From Fibrobacter sp. (GTDB lineage: Bacteria > Fibrobacterota > Fibrobacteria > Fibrobacterales > Fibrobacteraceae): a stretch of DNA of 64,000 nt. Position numbers and translations under genes: made by a program. A model generated the notes under the pieces. The model saw nothing but the letters and a program-made list of their open reading frames with translations. It ran no database searches and was not told the DNA's origin. The stretch covers positions 62,001 through 126,000 of the forward strand of contig JAGCGO010000042.1 in NCBI GenBank assembly GCA_017649565.1, written 5' to 3'. This document shows positions 40,901 through 49,586 of the stretch, piece after piece; the stretch's first letter is position 1, and each line of letters starts with the position of its first letter.

Positions 40901-41052
40901 TCACGGCAAAGTTCTACAGCAATGTGCCTGTAACGCTTATTGCCAGGGCAACCAACGGTGCTGTGTTCTCCAGTTGGAGCGATGGAGTGACGGACGCAAA
41001 GCGCACTGTTTCTCCGGGACAGGTGACCACCATTACGGCCCAGTTTAAGTAG
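37948..41052 (+). CDS. Lamin-tail/CotH-kinase lipoprotein, second copy
   Basis: This paralogue of the previous gene (1034 aa) has a lipobox MIAC near residue 27 and a long Ser/Gly/Asp-rich spacer. A lamin-tail domain follows (about 130-215, [20 protein letters not shown]), then the CotH kinase domain (about 555-895; NRDWPHNN near 794 and YDTDFGFG near 820). It differs from its neighbour by Gly/Met-rich inserts: one of about 35 residues near 231-270 ([12 protein letters not shown]) and a shorter one near 850 ([10 protein letters not shown]). The C-terminal domain ([13 protein letters not shown]...) is shared by both. An intrinsic terminator follows. It likely faces the periplasm or cell surface. 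Confidence 0.87.
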   Translation: MQYRQSPLLTVWITVLLSSACVSMIACSNDSDSNSPNPIAQVDDPAGGDGSILVSSSSGDQNGNITGSTDSQPGSSAYVDPVTGEVVGSSGSAVPASSTARDFSAKDSHEGLLPGEDTTQVPLTEPPPYVGNFPVVFSEVSPSNASLKDEDGNDPGWLELYNTSDSPVDLSGIALSNDLKFPRRWTFGKAVIPAKSYMVVFMSGKNLPDYTPPSDSIDMVSTNCHANESAVSGMGGFDFAGMMGGGMMGGDQGANQGGVNMGGNTGTTTQPVSNLPGQSALCFNQNGANMFGAILSVPAGASNASFVVNPSTTNLSKINQLVLKGYISKGHKVRLNLNDNNGSIGSWSGKNLKGTGDSTTEYSIRLGDNAMGVNLANVSGTTFFSESQAVENTEIKIFSYIARNRGREPHTTFKVDKDGGALYLVNTEGGILDSVRYNAVPVTATWSMNTAGKWGIGDPSPYGATLGEVSATQVASSEASVPPSGFYSSPLTVTLPQGTRCATGGAEPTETSGQITQSLNISSTTVLRCITYAEGAYRSDMLNRTYIFENQPSLPALFVTTDPLSMFSADTGLYMTGDGAQMMDPHKGANYWSNRELPVYVELVEPGAKQPGFGIMGDFKISGQYSRAKEKKSFSVTFREQYGDKRLKYNLFPDHPELTKFKAFSVRNFGNNCGNDYVRDRVGTQITEGLDVDYQRGRYVIVYYNGAYYGIHDMRERNNEYYYETKYGIDGNDIDLLDANDEATAGSSADYVAMMDWLQSNTNSLKEDANFNKVAEQIDIDNYINYMQTEMFINNRDWPHNNLKKWRVASKKTKWKWFIYDTDFGFGTNYSMNTTNIFSYVTSQNGTQMAAGFGMGGGGNGTAKETLLLRKLLENASFARAFVNRFVVLLSSYFTSERILKMVNDLQSQVQSEMARDQEFWGFNASSMDQDFATITNFASSRQQQVTSEMESFFGLADTGVQMTIGTSGSGEVLVDGLPLGKSSLTAKFYSNVPVTLIARATNGAVFSSWSDGVTDAKRTVSPGQVTTITAQFK

Positions 41053-41070
41053 TCTTCTTATTGAAAGGGG

Positions 41071-41101
41071 AGCGTTCCGTTAAATCGGAACGCTTTTTTT
41101 T
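41071..41101 (+). terminator. Intrinsic terminator after the second CotH gene
   Basis: A 9-bp stem AGCGTTCCG / CGGAACGCT with a TTAAAT loop is followed by seven T. It separates the CotH pair from the glycan genes. Confidence 0.93.
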
Positions 41102-41126
41102 ACACATTTTGTATCTTTATTCCATC

Positions 41127-42497
41127 ATGAGTTACAATACCAAGATTCTTTGCATTGGCGCGGGCTACGTCGGTGGCCCCACTATGACTGTTATCGCCGA
41201 CAAGTGCCCTGATGTTAAGGTGACCGTAGTCGATATCAACCAGGCCCGTATCGATGCCTGGAATAGCGACAACCTCCCGATTTTTGAACCCGGCCTCGAT
41301 GACGTGGTAAAGCGTGCCCGTGGCCGCAACCTATTTTTCAGTACGGACATTCCTGCCGCCATCAAGGAAGCGGACATCATCTTCGTTTCCGTGAACACTC
41401 CGACCAAGACGTTCGGGCATGGCGCCGGCAAGGCTTCCGACCTGCAGTACTGGGAAAAGACGGCGCGCAACATCCTCGAAATTGCCGACGAAGGCAAGAT
41501 CATCGTCGAGAAGTCGACGCTCCCTGTGCGTACCGCTGCGGCGATGGAGCGCATCCTGAACTCTAACGACAAGGGCCTGCATTTCGAAGTGCTCTCGAAC
41601 CCCGAGTTCCTCGCCGAAGGCACCGCCATTAACGACCTGTTTGAGCCTGACCGCGTGCTTATTGGTTCCCATCAGACGGAATCGGGCCTCGCCGCCTGCC
41701 AGAAGCTGGTGGACGTCTATGCCCACTGGGTGCCGCGTGACCGCATCCTTACGACGAACCTCTGGAGTTCCGAGCTCACGAAGCTCACGGCGAACGCCTT
41801 CCTGGCACAGCGCATCAGCTCCATCAACTCCATCAGCGCCCTCTGCGAAAAGACCGGTGCCGACGTGGACGAAGTCGCCTACGTGATGGGCAAGGACCGC
41901 CGTATCGGTCCGAAGTTCCTCAAGGCCTCCATCGGCTTTGGTGGCAGCTGCTTCAAGAAAGATATTTTGAACCTTGTTTACCTGTGCGGTTACTATGGAC
42001 TCCCCGAAGTCGCCGCTTACTGGGAAAGCGTCGTGAAGATCAACGAGTGGCAGACGCACCGCGTGGTGGACCGCATGCTCGAGACGATGTTCAACACGAT
42101 CGCAAGCAAGAAGATTGCCGTGTTCGGTTTCGCCTTCAAGGCAAACACCGGCGATACCCGTGAAAGCCCTGCAAACCTCGTTGTCCGTGACCTGCTTGCC
42201 GAACATGCACAGCCGGTCGTCACCGACCCGAAGGCTATCCCCGATGCCAAGCGCGACCTGAAGGACGTGCTTGACCAGGTCCAGTTCGAGGAAGACCCGT
42301 ACAAGGCCGCCGAAGGCGCCCACGCCGTGGTCGTGTGCACCGAATGGAAATGCTTTGCCGAGCTGGACTGGAACCGCATTTACAAGGGTATGGCCAAGCC
42401 GGCATTCGTGTTCGACGGACGTAATATCCTGGATGCCGATGCGCTTCGCAAGATCGGCTTCGAGGTGTCGAGCATCGGCAAGGGCAAGTCCGAATAG
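41127..42497 (+). CDS. ugd: UDP-glucose 6-dehydrogenase
   Basis: It oxidises UDP-glucose to UDP-glucuronate with two NAD+, supplying uronic acid for surface polysaccharide. ATG 41127 begins [20 protein letters not shown]; the longer frame upstream runs through the terminator and is rejected. The Rossmann motif GAGYVGG, the hinge [20 protein letters not shown] and catalytic C275 in [10 protein letters not shown] are all present. The GAGYVGGPT form and the 456-aa length resemble animal and plant UGDH more than the short bacterial form. It heads the + strand part of the glycan locus, 83 bases before the first licD gene. Confidence 0.93.
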   Translation: MSYNTKILCIGAGYVGGPTMTVIADKCPDVKVTVVDINQARIDAWNSDNLPIFEPGLDDVVKRARGRNLFFSTDIPAAIKEADIIFVSVNTPTKTFGHGAGKASDLQYWEKTARNILEIADEGKIIVEKSTLPVRTAAAMERILNSNDKGLHFEVLSNPEFLAEGTAINDLFEPDRVLIGSHQTESGLAACQKLVDVYAHWVPRDRILTTNLWSSELTKLTANAFLAQRISSINSISALCEKTGADVDEVAYVMGKDRRIGPKFLKASIGFGGSCFKKDILNLVYLCGYYGLPEVAAYWESVVKINEWQTHRVVDRMLETMFNTIASKKIAVFGFAFKANTGDTRESPANLVVRDLLAEHAQPVVTDPKAIPDAKRDLKDVLDQVQFEEDPYKAAEGAHAVVVCTEWKCFAELDWNRIYKGMAKPAFVFDGRNILDADALRKIGFEVSSIGKGKSE

Positions 42498-42580
42498 TAT
42501 AGGAATGTATGGTGTTTGGTTCTGATGCTGTAGGCGAGTTTTTGCATACTCGCAATTGCTAAAAGGAAACGAATAAAAAC

Positions 42581-43435
42581 ATGGGTCTTGATTCAAAAAC
42601 AAAACAGCCGATAGCTTTGACCGGTGCGCAGGAAAAGATTTTTGAAGTATTCAAGTTGGTAAAGAAGTACTTGGACGCGACTTCCATGCCCTATTTCCTG
42701 CTTGGCGGTTCTTTGCTTGGTGCGGTACGCCACAAGGGCTTTATTCCCTGGGATGACGATATCGACATCGGGCTGTGCCGTGAAGACTACGAACGCTTCC
42801 TTCAGGAAATTTCTGCCAATTTGCCGGAATACCTGGAGTTGCGGACTTTCCGCGATGCGTCGGACCATCACTACTATTTTTCGCGAATTGTAGATAACCG
42901 CTATTTGATGAAACGAGAAGGAAGCCTGGAAACCCGCTACGAGAACGTGTGGGTCGACGTTTTCCCGCTTGATGGCATGCCGAACGGGGCGATTTCCCGC
43001 CGTATCCATATGTTGCGTCTGATGTGGGTCCGCGTGTGCTATCATGTCGCCTGTTTCGACAAAATTAACCTGAAACGCCCCCATAGGCCGCTTTCGGAAC
43101 GCCTGGTTATCGCACTGATCCAATTGCTGCATTTCAAGGGACACAAGGATTACCGCAATCCGCTTGAAAAGCTGGACCGGCTCCTCAAGCGTTACAGTGT
43201 CAAGGATACGAACTGGGTCGTGAATTTCATGGGCCAGTACAAGTTCAAGGAAATGTTCCCCAAGTCCTATTACGGAAAGGGCAAGCTCTATCCGTTCGAG
43301 GGTCTGGAACTGATGGGACCGGAAGATTACGACAAGGTTCTCTCGCAGATGTACGGTGATTACATGAAGGAACCCGAGGACTGCGACAAGAATGTCCATG
43401 CGGCAGAACTTGTCAAGGACGAGCCTCATGAGTGA
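42581..43435 (+). CDS. LicD-family phosphotransferase, first copy
   Basis: LicD proteins move phosphocholine or similar phospho-groups from a CDP/CMP carrier onto sugars. The 284-aa product has the family core LLGGSLLGAVRHKGFIPWDDDIDIG, with the DDDID metal-binding acids, and later VWVDVFPLDGMP. The C-terminal part has KSYYGKGKLYPFE, also seen in the next gene. The ATG follows AAAGGAA. Its stop overlaps the start of the next licD gene by 8 bases. The donor could be a CMP-phosphonate made by the genes on the opposite strand (inference). Confidence 0.88.
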   Translation: MGLDSKTKQPIALTGAQEKIFEVFKLVKKYLDATSMPYFLLGGSLLGAVRHKGFIPWDDDIDIGLCREDYERFLQEISANLPEYLELRTFRDASDHHYYFSRIVDNRYLMKREGSLETRYENVWVDVFPLDGMPNGAISRRIHMLRLMWVRVCYHVACFDKINLKRPHRPLSERLVIALIQLLHFKGHKDYRNPLEKLDRLLKRYSVKDTNWVVNFMGQYKFKEMFPKSYYGKGKLYPFEGLELMGPEDYDKVLSQMYGDYMKEPEDCDKNVHAAELVKDEPHE

Positions 43436-44282
43436 GAATCCTCTGCGGCAGCTTCAGTTGAAAGAGCTCAGTCTCTTGAAGCTCTTTCAACAAATTTGTA
43501 AGGACAACAACATTACCTATTATGCGCTGGGCGGAACCTTGCTCGGTGCAATCCGTCACAAGGGCTTTATTCCGTGGGACGACGATATCGACGTGGGAAT
43601 CCCGCGTCCGGATTACGAGCGCCTTTGCCGTATTTTCGAAAGTGGTACCTTGAACGGTTCAATCCAGTTCAGGACTTTCAGGAAAACCGAGGATTACATC
43701 CGTTACTTTGGTCGTCTCGAAGACGAAAGCATGAAGATTGTCCGTCACGACAACATCAAGGTCGAGGAGGCCTTCGCCTGGATTGACTTGTTCCCCCTGG
43801 ACGCAATGCCGAATAACGCCCTGTTGCGGAAGATTAAGGTCTATCAGGTGCTTTTCTTGCGTGCCATCTACCGTTTTTCATGCTTTGATCGGCTGGTGAA
43901 TGTCAATAAGAAGGGTCGCCCTCTGCACGAACGGATCCTGGTATGGATAGGCCTCCACACGCCTGTCCAGAAGTTCTTCAATACCAGGAAATGCCTGGAA
44001 CGCCTGGAACGCGCCTTGACATCGACTCCGTATGAAAAGTCGGAATACCTGGTGAACGCCATGGGCGCCTACAAGTTCCGGGAAATGTTCCATAAGAAGT
44101 ATTACGGCAAGGGCAAAATGTATCCGTTCGAGGATACGGAAATTTGCGGCCCTGAAGATTATGATTTTGTTTGTACTCAACTGTATGGCGACTACATGAC
44201 CCCTCCGAAGATGGATGATCGTAACCATCACGGATTGCAGGCGGTCGGGGATTCTTGCACGAACAAGACTGTTGAGGAATAG
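43428..44282 (+). CDS. LicD-family phosphotransferase, second copy
   Basis: This 284-aa paralogue of the preceding protein has ALGGTLLGAIRHKGFIPWDDDIDVG-type core residues and AWIDLFPLDAMP. ATG 43428 overlaps the previous stop, fitting translational coupling; an upstream ATG at 43392 would give a longer overlap and is less likely. The two LicD proteins probably arose by tandem duplication and may modify different sugars of one repeat unit. Confidence 0.88.
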   Translation: MSENPLRQLQLKELSLLKLFQQICKDNNITYYALGGTLLGAIRHKGFIPWDDDIDVGIPRPDYERLCRIFESGTLNGSIQFRTFRKTEDYIRYFGRLEDESMKIVRHDNIKVEEAFAWIDLFPLDAMPNNALLRKIKVYQVLFLRAIYRFSCFDRLVNVNKKGRPLHERILVWIGLHTPVQKFFNTRKCLERLERALTSTPYEKSEYLVNAMGAYKFREMFHKKYYGKGKMYPFEDTEICGPEDYDFVCTQLYGDYMTPPKMDDRNHHGLQAVGDSCTNKTVEE

Positions 44283-44285
44283 GCC

Positions 44286-45341
44286 GTGACTCCCAAGGTT
44301 AGCGTCGTTATTCCGGTCTACAATTCCGCAAAATTTTTGCGGCCATGCCTAGATAGCATTGTTTCTCAGTCTTTTTCGGACTGGGAGGTCGTTGCTGTCG
44401 ATGACGGTAGCTCGGATGAATCGCCTGCGATCTTGGATGAATATGCGGCAAAGGATAGCCGCTTTAAGATAATCCACAAAGAAAACGGTGGCGTGTCTGC
44501 GGCTCGCAACGATGGCCTGGCGGCGGCAGCCGGTGAATATGTCCTGTTCGTGGATTCCGACGACTGGATGGATGGCGCAGCCTTTCAGATGTATTGGGAC
44601 GAGGTCTGCAGAACCGGGGCTGACGTGGTCATTTCCGACCATTGGACTTGGAAAGAAAATGGCGTAGAAACGGAACACCAGTTCTTTGCGCAGGATTTTG
44701 TTGTAAATGACAAAACGAGCATCCAGGCCCTGCAGCGCACGGTCCTGTACAGAGGTTATTCCCCCTATCCGTCGGCCCGTTGCGGCTACATGTTTTCGGC
44801 TCTCTGGTCTAAATTGATCCGTCGACAACTGTTGCTCGAGAATGGGATCTTGTTCTCCAGGACTCTTAAATTATACGAAGACGGCTTGTTTGCACTGCAG
44901 GTTTTCCAATTTGCAAAAAGTATTGCCTACAAGCAGGTGCCGACATACCATTACCGCGTTTTGAACAATTCGCTTTGCCATATTAACGAAAAGAGGCTGG
45001 TTGCGGATAGCTCCAATATTTTAAACGAGATCCAGGCCTTCATGGACGTGTTTGACAAAGAGCGTGCTCTTGAACCGGCTTTTTTGTCTAGGGCCCTTTT
45101 CCTTACGAAGAAAATGGCCTTGCGCAGTTTCTTTTGCAGGGGGGCACAGGGAACGTTCTATCGCCGATACAAGGCCTTTAAAGACCTTCTTTTGACGGAA
45201 CCCTATAAAACCGCAGTGAAAAAGGCGAATGTTTTAAAACTTTGTGGCAATGAAAAAAGTTACGGCAAGCTGATGCACTTCAGGCTGATTTTATTGATTG
45301 CCATAATGTACGAGATGCGGACTAGGATTCGGCGTCGATAA
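44286..45341 (+). CDS. Family 2 glycosyltransferase
   Basis: It is a GT-A glycosyltransferase of 351 aa. The start is GTG 44286, 3 bases after the preceding stop and preceded by GAGGAA. VSVVIPVYNSAKFL, VDDGSSDES and VLFVDSDDWMD (the DxD-type metal site) are typical of GT2. The C-terminal 130 residues are basic and helical. It is the last gene of the + strand cluster, and its 3' end overlaps the 3' end of the polymerase gene on the other strand by 20 bases. Confidence 0.9.
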   Translation: MTPKVSVVIPVYNSAKFLRPCLDSIVSQSFSDWEVVAVDDGSSDESPAILDEYAAKDSRFKIIHKENGGVSAARNDGLAAAAGEYVLFVDSDDWMDGAAFQMYWDEVCRTGADVVISDHWTWKENGVETEHQFFAQDFVVNDKTSIQALQRTVLYRGYSPYPSARCGYMFSALWSKLIRRQLLLENGILFSRTLKLYEDGLFALQVFQFAKSIAYKQVPTYHYRVLNNSLCHINEKRLVADSSNILNEIQAFMDVFDKERALEPAFLSRALFLTKKMALRSFFCRGAQGTFYRRYKAFKDLLLTEPYKTAVKKANVLKLCGNEKSYGKLMHFRLILLIAIMYEMRTRIRRR

Positions 45342-46716
45342 CTTCCGCGTCGATAATTTTTTCGTTGCTGATGCTTTTTTGGTTGGATTCGGCATCGCTG
45401 ATTTTGATATTGCTTTCAAAGGCGATTTGCTTGTAATGGGAGATGTAGCCTAGCTGAATCCCTACAAACAGGAACAGGAACGAGGAACTGTTCCCGATAG
45501 TACCCGAGAGTGTCAAAAACAGTGCCCCGCTAGCCATCAGCGCATAACCGCCGCAAATGCCCTTTAGCTGATTCCTGTAGCGGAATAGCAGGACGAACAT
45601 CCATATCAAAAGAAGGTAATAGGAAAATAGACCTAGGAACCCTCTGTCGATGAGCAGCGAAAATACGATGGACTCTAATCCGCCCAAATCTGTACCGCTG
45701 CTGTCGGATGCTCGAGTATCTTCTGCAAAGATGACGTGGGATGTGTACTTGTTCCCGTTGCCGAAAATGGGGGAGTTGTAGACGGCCGCTACGGAGAAAA
45801 GGAGCTGGGATGTTCTAAAGTCCAGCGATGAACCGCCGTGGTCTTCGTTCGTCTTGAAATTCTGTAATAATACTGCTAAAATGGCTGACGATGCGAAAAT
45901 GAAAATGCTGGCGACAATGATTTTTAAAAGGGGCTTGAGCTTGAAATACAGATAAAGACATACGCCAAGGGCGGAACAGAGCATTGCCGTTCTTGAACCG
46001 CAAAGGAACAGGTTTATTGCGAGCAGTGCAAGAACTAGGATGTTTTTTTTCCTTTCGCGATTGATTATCCTCAGGTTGGGGAAATAAAACAGGAACAGGC
46101 TCATCAACAGGGTGCCAAAAGCCGTGGGATGCTTAGTTGTAAAGCATGTTCTGAGACGCCAGCTTTCTACGAAACTCATGGTGGCAGATAGATTCTGGCT
46201 TCCTTCGTAGTAGGGGAACGCGGCGTTGACCAGCTTGTAGGGGATGTTGTCGCCTAGGAGGATTTCGATGATGCCGAAAAAGCAGACGATGATGACGAAG
46301 GGGATTAGTTTTTGGGAGAACTTGTAAATGTCTACCTTGCGTCCGCAAATGAAGGCCGCATAGATGTATCCAAATCCGTCGATGATATCACGAACTCCGT
46401 AATACATGTCTTTCGATGCAATGCCGGAATTGTAGATGGCGGTAAAGACGTAGCTGACGATGCTGATGCCTATAGGAACCATCAGCAGGCTGTTAAAGAT
46501 GCTTTTCCTGAAGTTCTCGCGATCCCTGAAAAATTCTATAAAGAAAAAAGCGTACAGAAAAAGGTGCTGCGGCGAAATGGAAGGGTTTTTGACAAGGAGG
46601 GCCGTTGTCGGGAATAGCACGGTTCCCATGATCAAAATCAGGAATCTACCTTGGGTGTCCGTTAAGAACATGTAGGCCAGAAGCCCAAAGAAGAATAGCA
46701 GAACGGCAAAGCTCAT
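45322..46716 (-). CDS. Wzy-like O-antigen polymerase/ligase membrane protein
   Basis: The 464-aa product has about twelve hydrophobic segments and a large loop between late segments (residues about 290-350), as in Wzy polymerases and WaaL ligases. In a locus with a flippase and glycosyltransferases, a polymerase of the surface polysaccharide is the best reading. The C-terminal tail is unusual: a short acidic repeat (SDAES, IDAEV, IDAES) whose last codons overlap the convergent GT2 gene. It ends the long minus-strand gene train, 12 bases after the preceding gene. Confidence 0.75.
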   Translation of the reverse strand: MSFAVLLFFFGLLAYMFLTDTQGRFLILIMGTVLFPTTALLVKNPSISPQHLFLYAFFFIEFFRDRENFRKSIFNSLLMVPIGISIVSYVFTAIYNSGIASKDMYYGVRDIIDGFGYIYAAFICGRKVDIYKFSQKLIPFVIIVCFFGIIEILLGDNIPYKLVNAAFPYYEGSQNLSATMSFVESWRLRTCFTTKHPTAFGTLLMSLFLFYFPNLRIINRERKKNILVLALLAINLFLCGSRTAMLCSALGVCLYLYFKLKPLLKIIVASIFIFASSAILAVLLQNFKTNEDHGGSSLDFRTSQLLFSVAAVYNSPIFGNGNKYTSHVIFAEDTRASDSSGTDLGGLESIVFSLLIDRGFLGLFSYYLLLIWMFVLLFRYRNQLKGICGGYALMASGALFLTLSGTIGNSSSFLFLFVGIQLGYISHYKQIAFESNIKISDAESNQKSISNEKIIDAEVIDAES

Positions 46717-46728
46717 TTTTCAAATATA

Positions 46729-47568
46729 CTAATTGTTGCCGCCAAGTTCAAAGCGGATTGTCACGGGTGAATGGTCGGAAGGGTAGCGATTCTTTTCACC
46801 GTCGTGATAGGTCTCGTCGAGTACCTCGTATCGATGTACTTTGATTGATGGGGAAACAAAAATATGGTCGAAAGTCCATTTGCTTGACCGTTCCGGGTCA
46901 AAATAGTTGAAGCTGCCGTTGGGAACGCTTACGGAATCGGCAATTTTTTTTGAATCGTTCATAACGTGAGTGTCCAAAGTCTGGTACGATTTGGAATCAC
47001 TGGTAAAATTCAGGTCGCCTGCAAAGATGAACGGAGCTCCCTTTGCCATGGCGGGGATTTTTTTACTCACCAACTTTGCGCTTTCTGCCTGAGCGTCCTT
47101 GCCGTGGTAGTCGAAGTGAACGTTGAAAATGTACAGCGAGTCTTGACCAAACTTGAGCTTGGCCCATGTACAGTAGCGGGTGTGCTTGGAATCCCAGCTC
47201 TTGCTTCTCTTTTCGGGAGTCTTGGACAAGTAGAATCGTCCAACGTTTGCTACGGTGAATTTCCCCTTTCGCACGACGATGGGGTTGTGTTCCGTGGAGT
47301 CGGAAAGAATGATTTCGTATTCGGGGAGCAGTTCCATTAGCTGCTTCAGACGATAAGGGCTTCCTTCCTGAATGCCGATGATGTCGAAATTCTGGTGATT
47401 GATCACGTTGGCTATGGGCTCAAGGCGCTTTGCCCAGGCGTTGCCGTTCTCTATGTCCTTTTGGTCTTCCCAGCGGATATTCCAGGAGGCGTAGCGAAGA
47501 GCCTCTCCGTAGGAGGGTGCGTAAATGCACGGCAACAAGGTTAGGAGTATGGCAATAAGCTTTTTCAT
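46729..47568 (-). CDS. Secreted endonuclease/exonuclease/phosphatase-family protein
   Basis: The 279-aa product has a signal peptide (to about residue 21) and the EEP fold: YASWNIRWE, IIGIQEGS, NVHFDYHG, FAGDLNF and the final SDHSPVTI. Metal-binding and catalytic residues (N, E, D, H) are all present, so it should be an active phosphodiesterase or phosphatase outside the cytoplasm. The substrate is unknown. It overlaps the upstream GT8-like gene by 4 bases (ATGA), so it belongs to the glycan operon and might act on a lipid- or phosphate-linked glycan intermediate (inference). Confidence 0.82.
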   Translation of the reverse strand: MKKLIAILLTLLPCIYAPSYGEALRYASWNIRWEDQKDIENGNAWAKRLEPIANVINHQNFDIIGIQEGSPYRLKQLMELLPEYEIILSDSTEHNPIVVRKGKFTVANVGRFYLSKTPEKRSKSWDSKHTRYCTWAKLKFGQDSLYIFNVHFDYHGKDAQAESAKLVSKKIPAMAKGAPFIFAGDLNFTSDSKSYQTLDTHVMNDSKKIADSVSVPNGSFNYFDPERSSKWTFDHIFVSPSIKVHRYEVLDETYHDGEKNRYPSDHSPVTIRFELGGNN

Positions 47569-48521
47569 TTGTGAATGAACAATCCGCAGATTTTGTCAAT
47601 GATACGGTATGCCGGCTTCATGCGCTTGTACATGAATACGATTGCCCTGTAAAAAGCAGTTCGTTGAACCTTGACCGAGATGGGGTCGGCGTTTACGTCT
47701 TGCACGGAGCTAAAGGCGATTTTGGGGTTTGCCAAGATGGCATCCAGATCTTCGTGCGTGCTTTCGAGGATTGTCCTTTGGACGTCCTTGTTTGCCAGGT
47801 CAAAACAGGTGAGGCCAAAACTCGCATAGTAATGCATGATCTTGGCGTTGTATAGGTATTTGATGAACGAGGATCTGCGGGTCGCCTGGCAATTCCAGGT
47901 GCCGTCGATTTCCTTTACAATCCCGCCCAAGCGGGCATTGACCTCGTTTAATGCGGTCTGGTCGAAAACGACAGAATACTTTTCGAGCGTTTCCTTCCAC
48001 AAGTTGTGCCATTCTTCAAAGAACTTCTGGGCATCGGCCGTTTTCTTGACCCATATGACGCCGCTGTTGAAATGCTTGTCCTGGAAACCGGGGCTCCAGT
48101 GCAATGGCTTTGAACGCTTCTCGTAGAAGTTCTGGTAGCTGCCTTCGGAAATTTTCTGGTGACGGTCCAAAACCATTCCGATGGCGATGTCTTCGCCGAA
48201 GGCGGGCTTAAGCACGTCGCATACAAGGGTGTCTCCATCGATAAAGAGGAAATCTTCGTCGATGGAGTTGTACATGGTCGTCTTCAAGAAACGGGAACGG
48301 TCGCGGTTGTTGTACTTTTCGGGGACCTGGATTGTACAGATTTGTACGCCGAGTTTCTCGTGGTAGGTCCTTTTGCCTTTAAAGGTTGCGGCAGTTCCCT
48401 GGTCAACGATAATGGCCACCTTGGCGGCATTGTTGTGCTGTAACAGGCTGGACACGCTTATCATGGTCTGCTCATAATAAGTGTCTTTTTCATTGCTGAC
48501 GAGAACGTAGACGAATGTCAT
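47565..48521 (-). CDS. GT8-like glycosyltransferase
   Basis: This 318-aa GT-A protein opens with FVYVLVSNEKDTYYEQTMISVSSLL and has the DxD site FLFIDGDTLV, followed by HFNSGVIWVKKT and DQTALNEV, as in GT8-type retaining transferases. No membrane segment is seen. It lies 21 bases after the GT2 gene and overlaps the EEP gene. The sugar it moves is unknown. Confidence 0.8.
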   Translation of the reverse strand: MTFVYVLVSNEKDTYYEQTMISVSSLLQHNNAAKVAIIVDQGTAATFKGKRTYHEKLGVQICTIQVPEKYNNRDRSRFLKTTMYNSIDEDFLFIDGDTLVCDVLKPAFGEDIAIGMVLDRHQKISEGSYQNFYEKRSKPLHWSPGFQDKHFNSGVIWVKKTADAQKFFEEWHNLWKETLEKYSVVFDQTALNEVNARLGGIVKEIDGTWNCQATRRSSFIKYLYNAKIMHYYASFGLTCFDLANKDVQRTILESTHEDLDAILANPKIAFSSVQDVNADPISVKVQRTAFYRAIVFMYKRMKPAYRIIDKICGLFIHK

Positions 48522-48542
48522 GGGAAAACTCTTTCGTTCAGG

Positions 48543-49547
48543 TTACTTGACGATTTTGAAAAGTCTCTTTAAGAACTTTATCTTGTGGTTTATTATTCGC
48601 AAATTACTGATGAGAATGGCCAGGTCGCTCCAACTTTTGCTACGCATGAGATGTTGAAAGGAACTGCGTACATGGCGATATTGCTGTTCCGTAAAATCAG
48701 GGTAAACCCCGAAATTGTTGGCGAAAGTTTCCTGCTCCAGCAGAGATACAATGTCCCTGTGCGTCATGTTCTTTTTGAACGTTTTTGCAGTCCAGCTTTC
48801 GTTTAAGACCGATTTGCGGTGGTCGGCCGCTACCAGGGAGGAACAACGCACTTTGCCGCAACAGAAACTTAAAAGCGACATGGCTACATCTCCATTGGTG
48901 CAGTCCATCGCAAAATATTTTTGTTCCAAGTCGGCGGGCATTTTTCTGAAAATGTTCTTGTACATGCGTGTGCAGGTTTGGCCGAACATGACACCTTTTT
49001 CGAGATCCTGAAGGGTGTAATCCCTATCTTCCATTTGGGTGTAGGTGTTGAACCACTTTCGCCATATGGGGTTGTCCTGTGTCATCGGGTTGCCGTTGTC
49101 GTCTACGATACGTACGTTGTGGCCAATGGCAAAATAGTCGTCGTGACTTTCCAGGAAATCCGCCTGCATTTGCAGCTTGTTCGGATTGGTCCAGTAGTCG
49201 TCACCCTCGCATACCGCGACGTATTTCCCTTTCAGGGGCGCGTTCGAGGCACGAGTAAGGGATCCGTCCCGTTTGCTGTACTGGTTCTCTGTTTGGTATA
49301 CCGGTTTTACTATGAGGGGGTATTTCTTTTCGTATTCCCGGAGGATGTCTGCAGTTCGGTCTGTAGACGCATCATCGTGGACAATGATTTCAAAGGGAAA
49401 ATCGGTTTCTTGCATCAAGAAGCCGTCCATAGTCTGCGCTATGTATTTTTCGTGATTGTATGCCAGACACTTTATGGATACCAAGGGGTGCTCGGTATCA
49501 AGACTTTTCCATTTGGCGGTAATTTCTTCTTGTGTCTTGTTTATCAT
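48543..49547 (-). CDS. Family 2 glycosyltransferase
   Basis: The 334-aa product has VSIKCLAYNHEKYI, IIVHDDASTDRT and VCEGDDYW, the usual order of GT2 motifs with the metal site. The C-terminal half is basic and helical. It is in the minus-strand glycan train, 39 bases after the licD gene. Confidence 0.9.
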   Translation of the reverse strand: MINKTQEEITAKWKSLDTEHPLVSIKCLAYNHEKYIAQTMDGFLMQETDFPFEIIVHDDASTDRTADILREYEKKYPLIVKPVYQTENQYSKRDGSLTRASNAPLKGKYVAVCEGDDYWTNPNKLQMQADFLESHDDYFAIGHNVRIVDDNGNPMTQDNPIWRKWFNTYTQMEDRDYTLQDLEKGVMFGQTCTRMYKNIFRKMPADLEQKYFAMDCTNGDVAMSLLSFCCGKVRCSSLVAADHRKSVLNESWTAKTFKKNMTHRDIVSLLEQETFANNFGVYPDFTEQQYRHVRSSFQHLMRSKSWSDLAILISNLRIINHKIKFLKRLFKIVK

Positions 49548-49586
49548 GTTCTGATGATTTTTACCAAATTAGCGTGTGAATACCTT

